Shown one piece after another: positions 8,344-16,612 of a stretch of DNA of 64,000 nt. This DNA is from an uncultured Ignavibacteriota bacterium (GTDB lineage Bacteria; Bacteroidota; Ignavibacteria; Palsa-1295). Within the stretch, counting starts at the first letter, position 1; each line of letters starts with the position of its first letter. A program made the position numbers and the translations under genes. The notes beneath the pieces are model-generated. The model had not been told where the DNA came from. It was given only the letters and a program-made list of their open reading frames with translations, and searched no databases. Location of the stretch: positions 152,388-216,387 of the forward strand of contig CAIUMP010000021.1 of the NCBI GenBank assembly GCA_903900335.1. The letters run 5' to 3'.

Positions 8344-9585
8344 ATGAAGTTCGTCGTGTGTGTGGTGCTGTGCTGGTTTGCCTCGGAGTGTCGGGGGCAG
8401 GCAGCGTGGACAATGCTGCCGCAGAGCTTCAGTCACATATCGCAAATGCGATTCTTTGACCGTGACACCGGACTGCTTATTTCAAGCGGCCAAGGGGGAT
8501 ACGGTTATGTAGGGCCAGAATCCACCGCAGACTCGCTGCTCAAGACCACAAATGGAGGTGAAACTTGGAATGACGTGCTCGTCCCAATGGCGCGCCCATA
8601 CCACCTATTCGATTTTTACATGCTTCGGGGGGAGATTTGGTTGGTATGTGTTGGGAGGAGCAATGGTGTTCCGGTGCGTATTCTTCATTCAACTGACATA
8701 GGCAATAGCTGGAATATTATTGCCTTCGACTCCATGAAGTATCCCTTCGAGATCGCCTTCGCAAATAGAGATACAGGTTACTTGCTCCATCAACTTGATA
8801 CGAGCCACGCCAGCTCTAAACAATACTTCACTTATCCTTCTATCACAACAGACGGGGGCAAAAGCTGGGCCGAGTTTCCACTTGTCGCAAGCGGATGGCA
8901 GTACTTGAAGGTCGGATTTGCTTCTACTGTCTTTCTCACTCTTCCGAATCAAAACGATCCTCACCCTAGCGCATACGTCACTTTCGACTATGGGGCTTCG
9001 CTCAAATACTCAGCTAAGCCAGACAATATTTTGGATGAGCCCGATTATTGTTATTGCGGAGACGGAGTGTGGATCGGCGGGGGCGGACGTTCCACCGACG
9101 GTGGACACACTTGGGGAGGTAGCACTGTGCATAAGGTATGGGCTGACACACTTAGAACTGTGTACACCAATTCGTCGATCTCTCAAGACCGCGGGATGAC
9201 GTGGGATGCGATTGAAGGATTCACTAGAACTGCCGCAACAAAAGTCGAGGTCATCGACAATCTTTGTGCATACAGGAGTACAGGAACCGAAATTTATAAA
9301 ACCACGAATAGCGGTGGCGGGCCGCCGGGTGCAGTTATGGCGCATGAAAGTGAAGAATTTAATCCATGCGAGGTGAACTCTATTAATGGTATGTGCTTCA
9401 TAAATTGCCAACTTCCAAGCGGCATGTTTTGCCTTTCCGACGCCCTCGGTCGCACCATCCTCTCGACCCGCATAACCCAACCCGAAACGCGCATCCCGCT
9501 CACGGGCATTCCGGCGGGGATGTATTTCTATTCGTATGGTGGGCGGGTGGGGAAGTTTGTGAAGATGGGAACGTCGGAACCATGA
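8344..9585 (+). CDS. T9SS-exported beta-propeller (BNR/Ycf48-like) protein
   Basis: A 413-residue secreted protein. A short signal peptide (MKFVVCVVLCWFASECRGQ) is followed by repeated units of the sialidase/BNR type: phrases like LLKTTNGGETWNDV, HSTDIGNSWNII, ITTDGGKSWAEF and STDGGHTWGG carry the S-x-D-x-G-x-T-W aspartate box at the turns of propeller blades. The last 80 residues form a T9SS sorting domain (GMFCLSDALGRTIL, then LTGIPAGMYFYSYGGRVGKFVKM). No catalytic sialidase residues are recognisable, so a binding or scaffold role is more likely than enzyme activity. It is divergent from the toxin-antitoxin pair, separated by 128 bases from the antitoxin start. Confidence 0.8.
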   Translation: MKFVVCVVLCWFASECRGQAAWTMLPQSFSHISQMRFFDRDTGLLISSGQGGYGYVGPESTADSLLKTTNGGETWNDVLVPMARPYHLFDFYMLRGEIWLVCVGRSNGVPVRILHSTDIGNSWNIIAFDSMKYPFEIAFANRDTGYLLHQLDTSHASSKQYFTYPSITTDGGKSWAEFPLVASGWQYLKVGFASTVFLTLPNQNDPHPSAYVTFDYGASLKYSAKPDNILDEPDYCYCGDGVWIGGGGRSTDGGHTWGGSTVHKVWADTLRTVYTNSSISQDRGMTWDAIEGFTRTAATKVEVIDNLCAYRSTGTEIYKTTNSGGGPPGAVMAHESEEFNPCEVNSINGMCFINCQLPSGMFCLSDALGRTILSTRITQPETRIPLTGIPAGMYFYSYGGRVGKFVKMGTSEP

Positions 9586-9983
9586 TTTTAGGAGATTTTT
9601 GAGATTAAGAAGATTGGATTAGTCGCGGAGCGACGGTGTACTAGCAGCCCAGGGTGAAGCGCAGCGAAACCCTGGGTTTGGGGGTCAGGAAGTGCGTGTG
9701 AGTCCTGAAAGAACGGAGTACCCCGTGCCGTGTCTTACATCGCACTCTCAGGGCTAATGGCATCCATCCATATCGTTACCCAACATTCCGCTTCGCTCCA
9801 TGTTGGGCTGCGAGTACTTCGTGCCTCCGGCACTGGGACAAGGGGATGTCGGGCAAGGATGCCCGACCCCCAATCAAGTTGAGGGCAGGCTCCACGCGAA
9901 TTGGGGTAGTGATTACGAATGAATTATCATTCGACCCGAACCAAAACTCGTAATTCGTAATTCTCCATTCGTAATTGACATCT
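9586..9983. repeat. Hairpin-rich intergenic region with several palindromic elements
   Basis: About 400 bases without a gene. Three separate perfect stems are visible: CCCAGGGT (9648-9655) with ACCCTGGG (9669-9676); CCCAACAT (9779-9786) with ATGTTGGG (9800-9807); TCGGGCA (9849-9855) with TGCCCGA (9860-9866). The first two share a loop core of the type GAAGCG.AGCG in opposite orientation, so they look like members of one dispersed palindrome family. From 9911 to 9977 there are repeated CGTAATT/AATTACG words. The tmRNA promoter should lie at the right end, but I could not pick it out. Confidence 0.6.
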
Positions 9984-10458
9984 GGGGATGCAATGGTTTC
10001 GACGGGGAATGTCCGGTCGGAGTGTGCGGATGAGCAATCATTCGCCGGTGCGCACCGAGTGGTGCCGAGGACGCTCGTGAACTTAGGGTGAGCAATCACC
10101 TCTTGTTCTGACTCAAACTCTCGGTAAACAATAACTGCGAACTCTTATAGTTACGCAATGGCTGCCTAAGCTCCTTTAACGCAAGTTAGAGTCGTAGCTG
10201 CTATCTCGCTGTAATGGCGGGAGGGCGCCCATCTCCTCGGACTTTTAGACCTGGCGGGTCCGAAATGGAGGTGCCGAATTGCCAGGTCTCTTCTGGCGAG
10301 AACGCTTCTCGCTTGCTGGGAGTATTCAGGAGGAGCGGTGCAGGCGGGTCGGTGGTCACATGCTATGGCCCGCATGTACGCTACTACATCATGGGACTAT
10401 GTGCGTAGTGCCCTTCGGCCACGTTTTTCGGACAGGGGTTCGACTCCCCTCATCTCCA
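9984..10458 (+). ncRNA. ssrA: tmRNA (transfer-messenger RNA)
   Basis: The 5' end GGGGATGCAATGGTTTCGAC is the canonical tmRNA start. It pairs with CATCTCC at 10451-10457 to form the acceptor stem, with A10458 as discriminator; the CCA end is not encoded. TGTCCG near 10010 can pair with CGGACA just before the T arm, and the T arm itself (GGGG-TTCGACT-CCCC) is intact. The tag frame resumes at GCG (10137-10139) and reads A-N-S-Y-S-Y-A-M-A-A before TAA at 10167-10169. The tag is added to proteins on stalled ribosomes to target them for proteolysis. At about 475 bases it is longer than most bacterial tmRNAs. It is a one-piece, not permuted, form. Confidence 0.96.
10137..10169 (+). other. ssrA: tmRNA proteolysis-tag reading frame
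   Basis: Ten codons from the GCG resume codon, ANSYSYAMAA, then a TAA stop. The frame upstream is closed by TAA only three codons before GCG, as in other tmRNAs. The C-terminal AMAA is the protease recognition end, differing from the usual ALAA. Confidence 0.9.
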
Positions 10459-10486
10459 CGTAGCAGCCGGTAACGTGTGCTGAAAA

Positions 10487-10519
10487 CGCTCAGGAATTTT
10501 ACGTCCTGAGCGCTTTTTT
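10487..10519 (+). terminator. Rho-independent terminator after ssrA
   Basis: The stem CGCTCAGGA (10487-10495) pairs perfectly with TCCTGAGCG (10504-10512) across an 8-base loop and is followed by CTTTTTT. It ends transcription of the tmRNA. Confidence 0.9.
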
Positions 10520-10687
10520 GTTGCCGCTATCTCGGCGTAACTCGACGGATGAATGCGTATTTTGGTGAGATTCTAACTGGCAGGTTGTTTGTTCTTCTTC
10601 TGGTTGCAATTTTGACGCATACGTTTTGTTTTCGGCGTGTGCACTATGGTGGTCCGTCCATCGCACAATTTCGTTCTGTATTATCAG

Positions 10688-12073
10688 ATGACAACTCCCA
10701 TTCTTCGGTCATCATGCAAATTCTTGGGCGCCGTGCTTGTGTGTGCTGGCGCTATGTCTGGTGTGGTCTTTCCTGTTGATTCGCGCTGTCAATCCTCATC
10801 GGGGAGCGGCGGCGCGCAGAGCACAGTACGGGTAGGCCCGACGAGCCTCAGTTCACAGCCCTTCGAGTTTATCGAGAACCGCGGCCAGCTTGCCGATCAA
10901 CATCAGCGCCCGATGCCGGAGGTGCGCTATTATGCGGAGTCTCGTGGGGTGCGGACGTACTACACCAAGAACTCTCAGCACTTTGTCTTCCAGAGGAGCG
11001 AGAGGAAGCCGGGAGTCACGGGATTAGACTCGGTGCTTGGTGAGGATAAGCTTCTCACGTTGTATCGTGCTGATATGACATTCGAGGCTGCATCCGAGAA
11101 TGTTACTCTCACTGCTGATGACCGCCGCGAAGACTATCTCAACTTCTATCTCGCGTCCTGCCCGGACGGATTGACGAATGTGCCGACGTTCGGTTGTATC
11201 CGCTACCAGAATTTGTATCCCAATATTGATCTTGTCGTGCGGGGGGATGGCGCTTCCTCGAAGTACGAGTTCACTGTGCATCCAGGTGGGAGAGTGAGCG
11301 ATATTCGTATGCGGTATGATGAGCGTGAGCGATTGACTCTAGCAGCGGACGGCTCGCTCACGGTTTCAAATACGTTTGGTGAGATGACTGAAGCGCGACC
11401 AGTTTCTGCTCAAGGAGACTATCCGATCGAAACGAGCTTTATGGTAGCGGGTAGTGCTGTAATGTATCAGGTTGCACGCTACGACAGCACGAAAGACTTG
11501 GTGATTGATCCACCTCGGTTGTGGGGGACATACTACGGAGGTGGCAGTGCGGATCGATTCACCGCTATCACCTCGGACAATTCAGGAAATGTGTACTGTA
11601 CGGGGTGGACGTCAAGCACCGCTGGCATCGCGACGACTGGTGCCTATCAAACTACGATTAGCGGAGGGGATGACGGTCTGCTAATTAAGTTTTCAAGCAC
11701 TGGGGCGCGCGTTTGGGGTACCTACTTTGGCGGAACGTCTAACGACCATGCCCAGGGTATTGCGATAGATGGTAACGGAGATATTATTATTGCTGGTTCA
11801 ACGAAGAGCACAACAGGAATCGCGACAACGGGTGCATATCAGACGACACCAGGTTCGACCAGTTATGACGACGTGATGATCGTGAAATTCACATCGGCCG
11901 GTGCGCGAACGTGGGGAACATACTACGGGGGCGCTCACTTGACGTCGCCTACTGCATTGGAACAGATGGAAGCAATAACATCTATATTGGCGGACTGTGG
12001 GATGGATATTCAACTCCTGGACACCCATTTAACGCGAAATTCAATACCGGCGGGACCAGCCTGCTTTGGGTGA
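10688..12073 (+). CDS. Giant T9SS surface protein, N-terminal part (frameshifted): signal, N-terminal domain, SBBP repeats
   Basis: This is the first piece of a gene continued in another frame at 11911-16551. I chose ATG 10688 because it starts directly before a signal peptide (cleavage near DSRCQ); an upstream GTG-type start at 10637 would add 17 unlikely residues. Residues about 45-290 form the domain often found before SBBP repeats (FEFIENRGQLADQ, then VRYYAESRGVRTYYTK, then LYPNIDLVVRGDG). After it come seven-bladed-propeller type SBBP repeats of about 60 residues, each with a WGTYYGG step and a GNVY.TG turn. After the WGTYYGG at 11921-11932 the frame runs into unrelated sequence and stops at 12073, whereas the repeat continues one base out of frame. 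The intact protein would have about 1954 residues. Confidence 0.82.
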   Translation: MTTPILRSSCKFLGAVLVCAGAMSGVVFPVDSRCQSSSGSGGAQSTVRVGPTSLSSQPFEFIENRGQLADQHQRPMPEVRYYAESRGVRTYYTKNSQHFVFQRSERKPGVTGLDSVLGEDKLLTLYRADMTFEAASENVTLTADDRREDYLNFYLASCPDGLTNVPTFGCIRYQNLYPNIDLVVRGDGASSKYEFTVHPGGRVSDIRMRYDERERLTLAADGSLTVSNTFGEMTEARPVSAQGDYPIETSFMVAGSAVMYQVARYDSTKDLVIDPPRLWGTYYGGGSADRFTAITSDNSGNVYCTGWTSSTAGIATTGAYQTTISGGDDGLLIKFSSTGARVWGTYFGGTSNDHAQGIAIDGNGDIIIAGSTKSTTGIATTGAYQTTPGSTSYDDVMIVKFTSAGARTWGTYYGGAHLTSPTALEQMEAITSILADCGMDIQLLDTHLTRNSIPAGPACFG

Positions 12074-15000
12074 ACAATTATCCAACCAGCGGCGTCAACG
12101 ATGAGATAACGGCGGTCGCAGTGGATGCAGCTGGCAACAGTTTCTGGACTGGAATTACAAGCTCAACGACCGGATATGCAACGGCGGGAGCCCACCAAAC
12201 TTCCCTCGGTGGATCAAACGATGTCTTCGTGACGCGACTCAATGCAAGCGGCGTAGTGCAATGGTGTAGCTACTATGGTGGCACAGCGGACGATATGGGG
12301 TATGGCATTGCCATCGACGCAAATGATTACGCCTATGTCACAGGTTCGGCAACGAGTACCTCGGGGATTGCGACTTTGGATGCGCACCAGACATCACGTG
12401 GTGGCACGAACCCCAATGCGATACTCTCGCGGTGGTCTCCCACTGGCACCTTGCTGTGGGGCACGTACCTTGGCGAGGAGGGCTCGGACTTGGGGTGGTC
12501 GGTTGCCATTGATAAGAACTGGAACATTGTTTTCGGTGGCCAGACGGGGAGTTCTGGTCAGATTGCGACCTCGGGTGAGTATCAGACTTCCCTCCTGGGC
12601 ACGAACCAGTACAATGCCTTTCTTGCCGAGTTCGATACGACCGGAATCCAACTTTGGGGTACGTATTACGGTAGCGGAAATTACGAGGAAGGAAGAGGGG
12701 TCGCTATTGACTCCAGCGATAATATCTTCCTTGCTGGGAGAACAGATGATCATACTGGTGCGATGGCGACCAGTGGCACATACCAGACAATCAATGGCGG
12801 TTCCACTGACGGCTTTCTCGTGAAGTTTTGTGGAATGCAAACTCCGCAGGTTCACAGCACATCGGAGGACATTGTGTGCTTCGGCTATTCATCGACACTC
12901 TCGGTACCAACAGGCTACTCCAGCTATCAGTGGAAATTTGGTTCGAGCAACATAGTTGGCGCGACGACCAACACCTATGTTGTTCCGACAACCCTGGCTA
13001 TTGGCCAGTATCATTACTCGGTGGTCGTCACGAACAGTACGGGTTGTATCGCGATCAGTCCAGCACAAGAGATACAGGTTGTTCCCAATCCAACGGCATC
13101 TGCGGGTACGAATCAATCCATTTGCCGAGGTGATTCGGTCATAATTGGTGCTCCCGCAACCGGTGGGCAGACACCGTACTCCTATACATGGACCCCGACG
13201 GCGGGATTGAGCAATTCGCACGTGGCCTCGCCGAAAGCAAGCCCGGCTACTACCACGACCTATACCGTCATCGCTACGGACGACAACGGATGCCAGGGCA
13301 CAGCGTCAGTTTTGGTTACTGTCAATCCGATTCCCACGCTGTCGGTGACACGACATGTCTATACCTGTACCGGGAGCCCGGTAGCTATTGGAAATAGTGC
13401 CGCCGGAGGTACGGGGCCTTACACATACGTGTGGACTCCAAGCAGTGGGCTGTCATCCACCTCCGTAGCTCAGCCGCTTGCGAACCCTACTTCTAATACA
13501 CAATATTACGTCACGGCCACTGATGCGAATGGTTGTCACATTAATGATTCGGTGCTCGTGACACTCTACACATTGCCAGTGCTTCACCCGACACCTGGCG
13601 TCTCCATCTGCAAGGGGACTTCCACCGTTATTGGCACTTCTTTCACCGCTGTTGGTACGACGCATACCTTCGCGTGGTCACCTGCCGCCACGCTCTCCGA
13701 TCCGACAGCGCAGGATCCTGCCGCGACGCCCGCGGTTACAACGCGCTACTATGTGACCTTTACCGATCAGCAAGGTTGTCAGGCGAGGGACTCGGTGCTT
13801 GTTACGGTCAATCCAATGCCGACGCTAAGCGCTGGTCCTGACACAGCAACTTGCCTCGGAACGCCAATACAAATCGGCAATCCTGCAGCAGCAGGAACGC
13901 CACCTTTCACTTACGCATGGTCACCTTCCAGCGGACTTAGCTCCACGACCGTTGCGCAACCGTTAGCATCACCGAGCACAACGATCACCTACACCTCGAC
14001 GGTGACAGATGCCGTAGGTTGTTCCGCTTCATCAGTCGTGACGGTCAAAGTTCGACCGTTGCCGCTTGCAGATATTGCTGGTGCGGTTTCGGTCTGTCCA
14101 AACACCGTGAGCCAGTATAGTATTAGCGATCCGAATTCGAATGGGATCACGTGGGGCCTTTCTGGCGGAGGTACGATTCAGAGTGGACAGGGCACCAACA
14201 TTCTTTCCGTAAAATGGACGACCACAGGTACCTGGATGTTGAACGTGCACGTCGTTTCCACTCAAGGGTGCGTAAAGGATTCGAGCATTTCAGTGCTTGT
14301 AGATGCATCTCTTCATCCGCAGATCGCCGTGCAAGGCAGCCTGACGCTTTGTCAAAACGATTCGCTTGTGCTTCGTGCGCCTTCCGGGTATCAATCCTAC
14401 AAGTGGTCGAACGGAGAGACGATCGACAGCATAATCGTCCGTGCTTCAGGAACATATACGGTTGATGTAACGAACGCGAGTGGTTGCAAAGGCACTTCGC
14501 AGCCTGTCACGGTGCAAGTTCTCAGCACTCCAAAACCCACACCAACGATCTCCGCATCCGCAATGACGATCTGCGAAGGAGATAGCGTAATATTGACGGC
14601 GACACCGGGTTACGCGAGCTACGCGTGGTCTGATGGCGCCACGACGCCGGTTATTGTTGCGCGCAAGGCTGGGACCTATTCGGTCACTGCAACGAACGCG
14701 AGCGGATGTCAAGGGAGCTCTCCGGCGATTACGATCACGGTGCTTCCTTCGCCAGCGGTGACGCTCGCGGCCTCTGGACCGACGACGATATGCGAAGGCA
14801 CTGCCGTTACGCTTACGGCGACTTCAGGGTTTGCAAAATATCAATGGTCGAATGGTGCTTCGACGCAATCGATTCAGGCATCGGCGACAGGGGTGTACAG
14901 TGTGACAGTCACTAACGCAAATGGATGCACCCGGACTTCCTCGGCAATTAGCGTGACTGTTATTCCCAAACCGGTACCGGTCATTTCCGGTGCTGTCGCC

Positions 15001-16551
15001 GCATGTGTGGGCAGCACGCAGACATATAGCATCGCAGACATTAACGGCAGCACGACGCAGTGGCAGGTGACCGGAGGTACGATCGTTAGCGGCCAAGGGA
15101 CAAGTACGATAACTGTGCAGTGGGGCGCCATGGGCACCGGGACTCTTAGTGCGGACCAAACCATGACGACATCAGGGTGCGCCGGTTCTTCACCCGAGCT
15201 ATCTGTTGCCGTTGGGAGCAGCCTCAAGCCAACGATCGCGGTGACCCCACTTGGACGCACAGTTCTCTGCGGAGTGGGTGACTCCGTAGTGCTCAACGCC
15301 GGAAGTGGGTACGCGAACTATCTGTGGTTGAGTGGCGAGAAAAGCCAGAAGATCACTGTGCGGAATCCAGGTACCTACGGAGTTTCCGTGGATGACGGTG
15401 CTGGATGCAAGGGCTCATCTGACCCGATAACAATTACAACTGCGCAAGCGCCTCAACCAGCGGTTGTAGGTAATGGTCCGCTTAGCTTTTGTGAAGGCGA
15501 TAGTGTTACGCTCGATGCAGGAAGCGGATTCACTTCGTACGCTTGGAGCGTGGGTGGGAGCGTCATTGCAGGCGCCTCGCAGCAGAGGCTAACTGTTCTA
15601 CAATCTGGCAATTACACCGTGGACGTGACCAACGCCGCCGGGTGTAGCGGCACGTCACCGGCAGTGTCCGTCACCGTTAATCCGTTGCCTGCACGGCCAA
15701 CGATAACGCAGTCGGGCGGCATCTTAACGTCATCACCCGCACAGACCTATCAATGGAGCTTCAACGGTAGCCCGATCTCGGGTGCGACATCGCAAACGGT
15801 TGGTGTGACATCTTCTGGGGAGTACACCGTCACGATCGGTGATATGAATGGCTGCACCCGTGAATCGTTGCCATTCACAATGTCCACGCAGGGGGTTACG
15901 ACGGCCTCGGTTCCGCTTCTTACTAAAGCGCAGCCATTGGAGCTATTCTCCGTGCCAGTCGTTCTTTCGGGCTCGAAGAATCTGGTTGAGACCGGTGCGA
16001 CAACATTCGTCGGGAGGCTGCGTGTGAATGCTGATCTCGTAACCCCAACTACCGCAGGCGCTACACGCGTCGGGAATGAATGGCTGATACCTGTTAGCGG
16101 GCCGCGATCCGTTGCCAGTGACACGCTCATGTTTGTGGGCTTCACTGCTGGTGCGCGAGATCCGAACTGCGGAAGGCTCAATATCGACACTCTATACTTC
16201 CCGAATGCGATGGTGCAAGTCACTGTCATTGGTGGGGAAGTATGTGTCTCAGGCGCGTGCAGCACGTGGATGTCGGGTTCGGACACCGCCTTTTTGATAC
16301 ATTCGATCATCCCGAACCCATCCAACGGTTCGTTTACCATCGAATACCACACACCAGCGGATGGAACTGTGACCATTCGACTAGAAGACATGCTTGGCCG
16401 CACAGCGACAGTCTTGAAGAGCGAGCCAATGAAATCAGGCACCTACCGCGAGACGTATGATGCAGGAAGCATCCTAACGAGCGGAGTGTACCGCTTAGAG
16501 CTACGCTCCGGTGCTCGCGTGTTGAACAAGATGCTACAGGTAGCGCATTAG
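11911..16551 (+). CDS. Giant T9SS surface protein, C-terminal part (frameshifted): SBBP repeats, Ig/PKD-like repeats, sorting domain
   Basis: The true junction with the upstream frame is the GGGGG run at 11927-11931; the GTG at 11911 is only the first start codon in this frame. From there the SBBP pattern resumes (RSLDVAYCIGTDGSNNIYIGG and further copies with WCSYYGG, WGTYLG, WGTYYG) up to about base 12840. From 12900 to about 15890 come roughly a dozen Ig/PKD-like repeats of 60-85 residues, each with a cysteine near the start (SICRGDSV, ICEGDSV, LCQNDSL) and one in the NGC turn near the end, suggesting one disulfide per domain. The end is a T9SS sorting domain: IIPNPSNGSFTIEY, DMLGRTATVL, LTSGVYRLELRSG. 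Such proteins are long cell-surface or gliding/adhesion proteins. If the shift is real in the cell, this part lacks its signal peptide and would not be exported. Confidence 0.85.
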   Translation: MGNILRGRSLDVAYCIGTDGSNNIYIGGLWDGYSTPGHPFNAKFNTGGTSLLWVNNYPTSGVNDEITAVAVDAAGNSFWTGITSSTTGYATAGAHQTSLGGSNDVFVTRLNASGVVQWCSYYGGTADDMGYGIAIDANDYAYVTGSATSTSGIATLDAHQTSRGGTNPNAILSRWSPTGTLLWGTYLGEEGSDLGWSVAIDKNWNIVFGGQTGSSGQIATSGEYQTSLLGTNQYNAFLAEFDTTGIQLWGTYYGSGNYEEGRGVAIDSSDNIFLAGRTDDHTGAMATSGTYQTINGGSTDGFLVKFCGMQTPQVHSTSEDIVCFGYSSTLSVPTGYSSYQWKFGSSNIVGATTNTYVVPTTLAIGQYHYSVVVTNSTGCIAISPAQEIQVVPNPTASAGTNQSICRGDSVIIGAPATGGQTPYSYTWTPTAGLSNSHVASPKASPATTTTYTVIATDDNGCQGTASVLVTVNPIPTLSVTRHVYTCTGSPVAIGNSAAGGTGPYTYVWTPSSGLSSTSVAQPLANPTSNTQYYVTATDANGCHINDSVLVTLYTLPVLHPTPGVSICKGTSTVIGTSFTAVGTTHTFAWSPAATLSDPTAQDPAATPAVTTRYYVTFTDQQGCQARDSVLVTVNPMPTLSAGPDTATCLGTPIQIGNPAAAGTPPFTYAWSPSSGLSSTTVAQPLASPSTTITYTSTVTDAVGCSASSVVTVKVRPLPLADIAGAVSVCPNTVSQYSISDPNSNGITWGLSGGGTIQSGQGTNILSVKWTTTGTWMLNVHVVSTQGCVKDSSISVLVDASLHPQIAVQGSLTLCQNDSLVLRAPSGYQSYKWSNGETIDSIIVRASGTYTVDVTNASGCKGTSQPVTVQVLSTPKPTPTISASAMTICEGDSVILTATPGYASYAWSDGATTPVIVARKAGTYSVTATNASGCQGSSPAITITVLPSPAVTLAASGPTTICEGTAVTLTATSGFAKYQWSNGASTQSIQASATGVYSVTVTNANGCTRTSSAISVTVIPKPVPVISGAVAACVGSTQTYSIADINGSTTQWQVTGGTIVSGQGTSTITVQWGAMGTGTLSADQTMTTSGCAGSSPELSVAVGSSLKPTIAVTPLGRTVLCGVGDSVVLNAGSGYANYLWLSGEKSQKITVRNPGTYGVSVDDGAGCKGSSDPITITTAQAPQPAVVGNGPLSFCEGDSVTLDAGSGFTSYAWSVGGSVIAGASQQRLTVLQSGNYTVDVTNAAGCSGTSPAVSVTVNPLPARPTITQSGGILTSSPAQTYQWSFNGSPISGATSQTVGVTSSGEYTVTIGDMNGCTRESLPFTMSTQGVTTASVPLLTKAQPLELFSVPVVLSGSKNLVETGATTFVGRLRVNADLVTPTTAGATRVGNEWLIPVSGPRSVASDTLMFVGFTAGARDPNCGRLNIDTLYFPNAMVQVTVIGGEVCVSGACSTWMSGSDTAFLIHSIIPNPSNGSFTIEYHTPADGTVTIRLEDMLGRTATVLKSEPMKSGTYRETYDAGSILTSGVYRLELRSGARVLNKMLQVAH

Positions 16552-16612
16552 CTTTATATGAGTATCGGGTAACGGTATGCTCGTTGTCCGTTACTCAGCG
16601 CTCGTTCCCACC

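Noticed and set aside
9976..9981. TTGACA just before the tmRNA as its minus 35 box
   Set aside because: It lies only a few bases from the mature 5' end, too close to be the minus 35 element.
11921..11935. Programmed minus-one frameshift site
   Set aside because: The run does not form a good XXXYYYZ slippery heptamer and no downstream structure stands out, so an indel is simpler.
15750..16442. 230-residue minus-strand frame over the T9SS end of the giant protein
   Set aside because: It is a shadow frame; the plus strand carries a clear sorting domain.
16569..16594. GTAACGG/CCGTTAC stem as terminator between the convergent giant protein and Omp85 genes
   Set aside because: The stem is short and has no T-run on either side, so I did not list it as a terminator.
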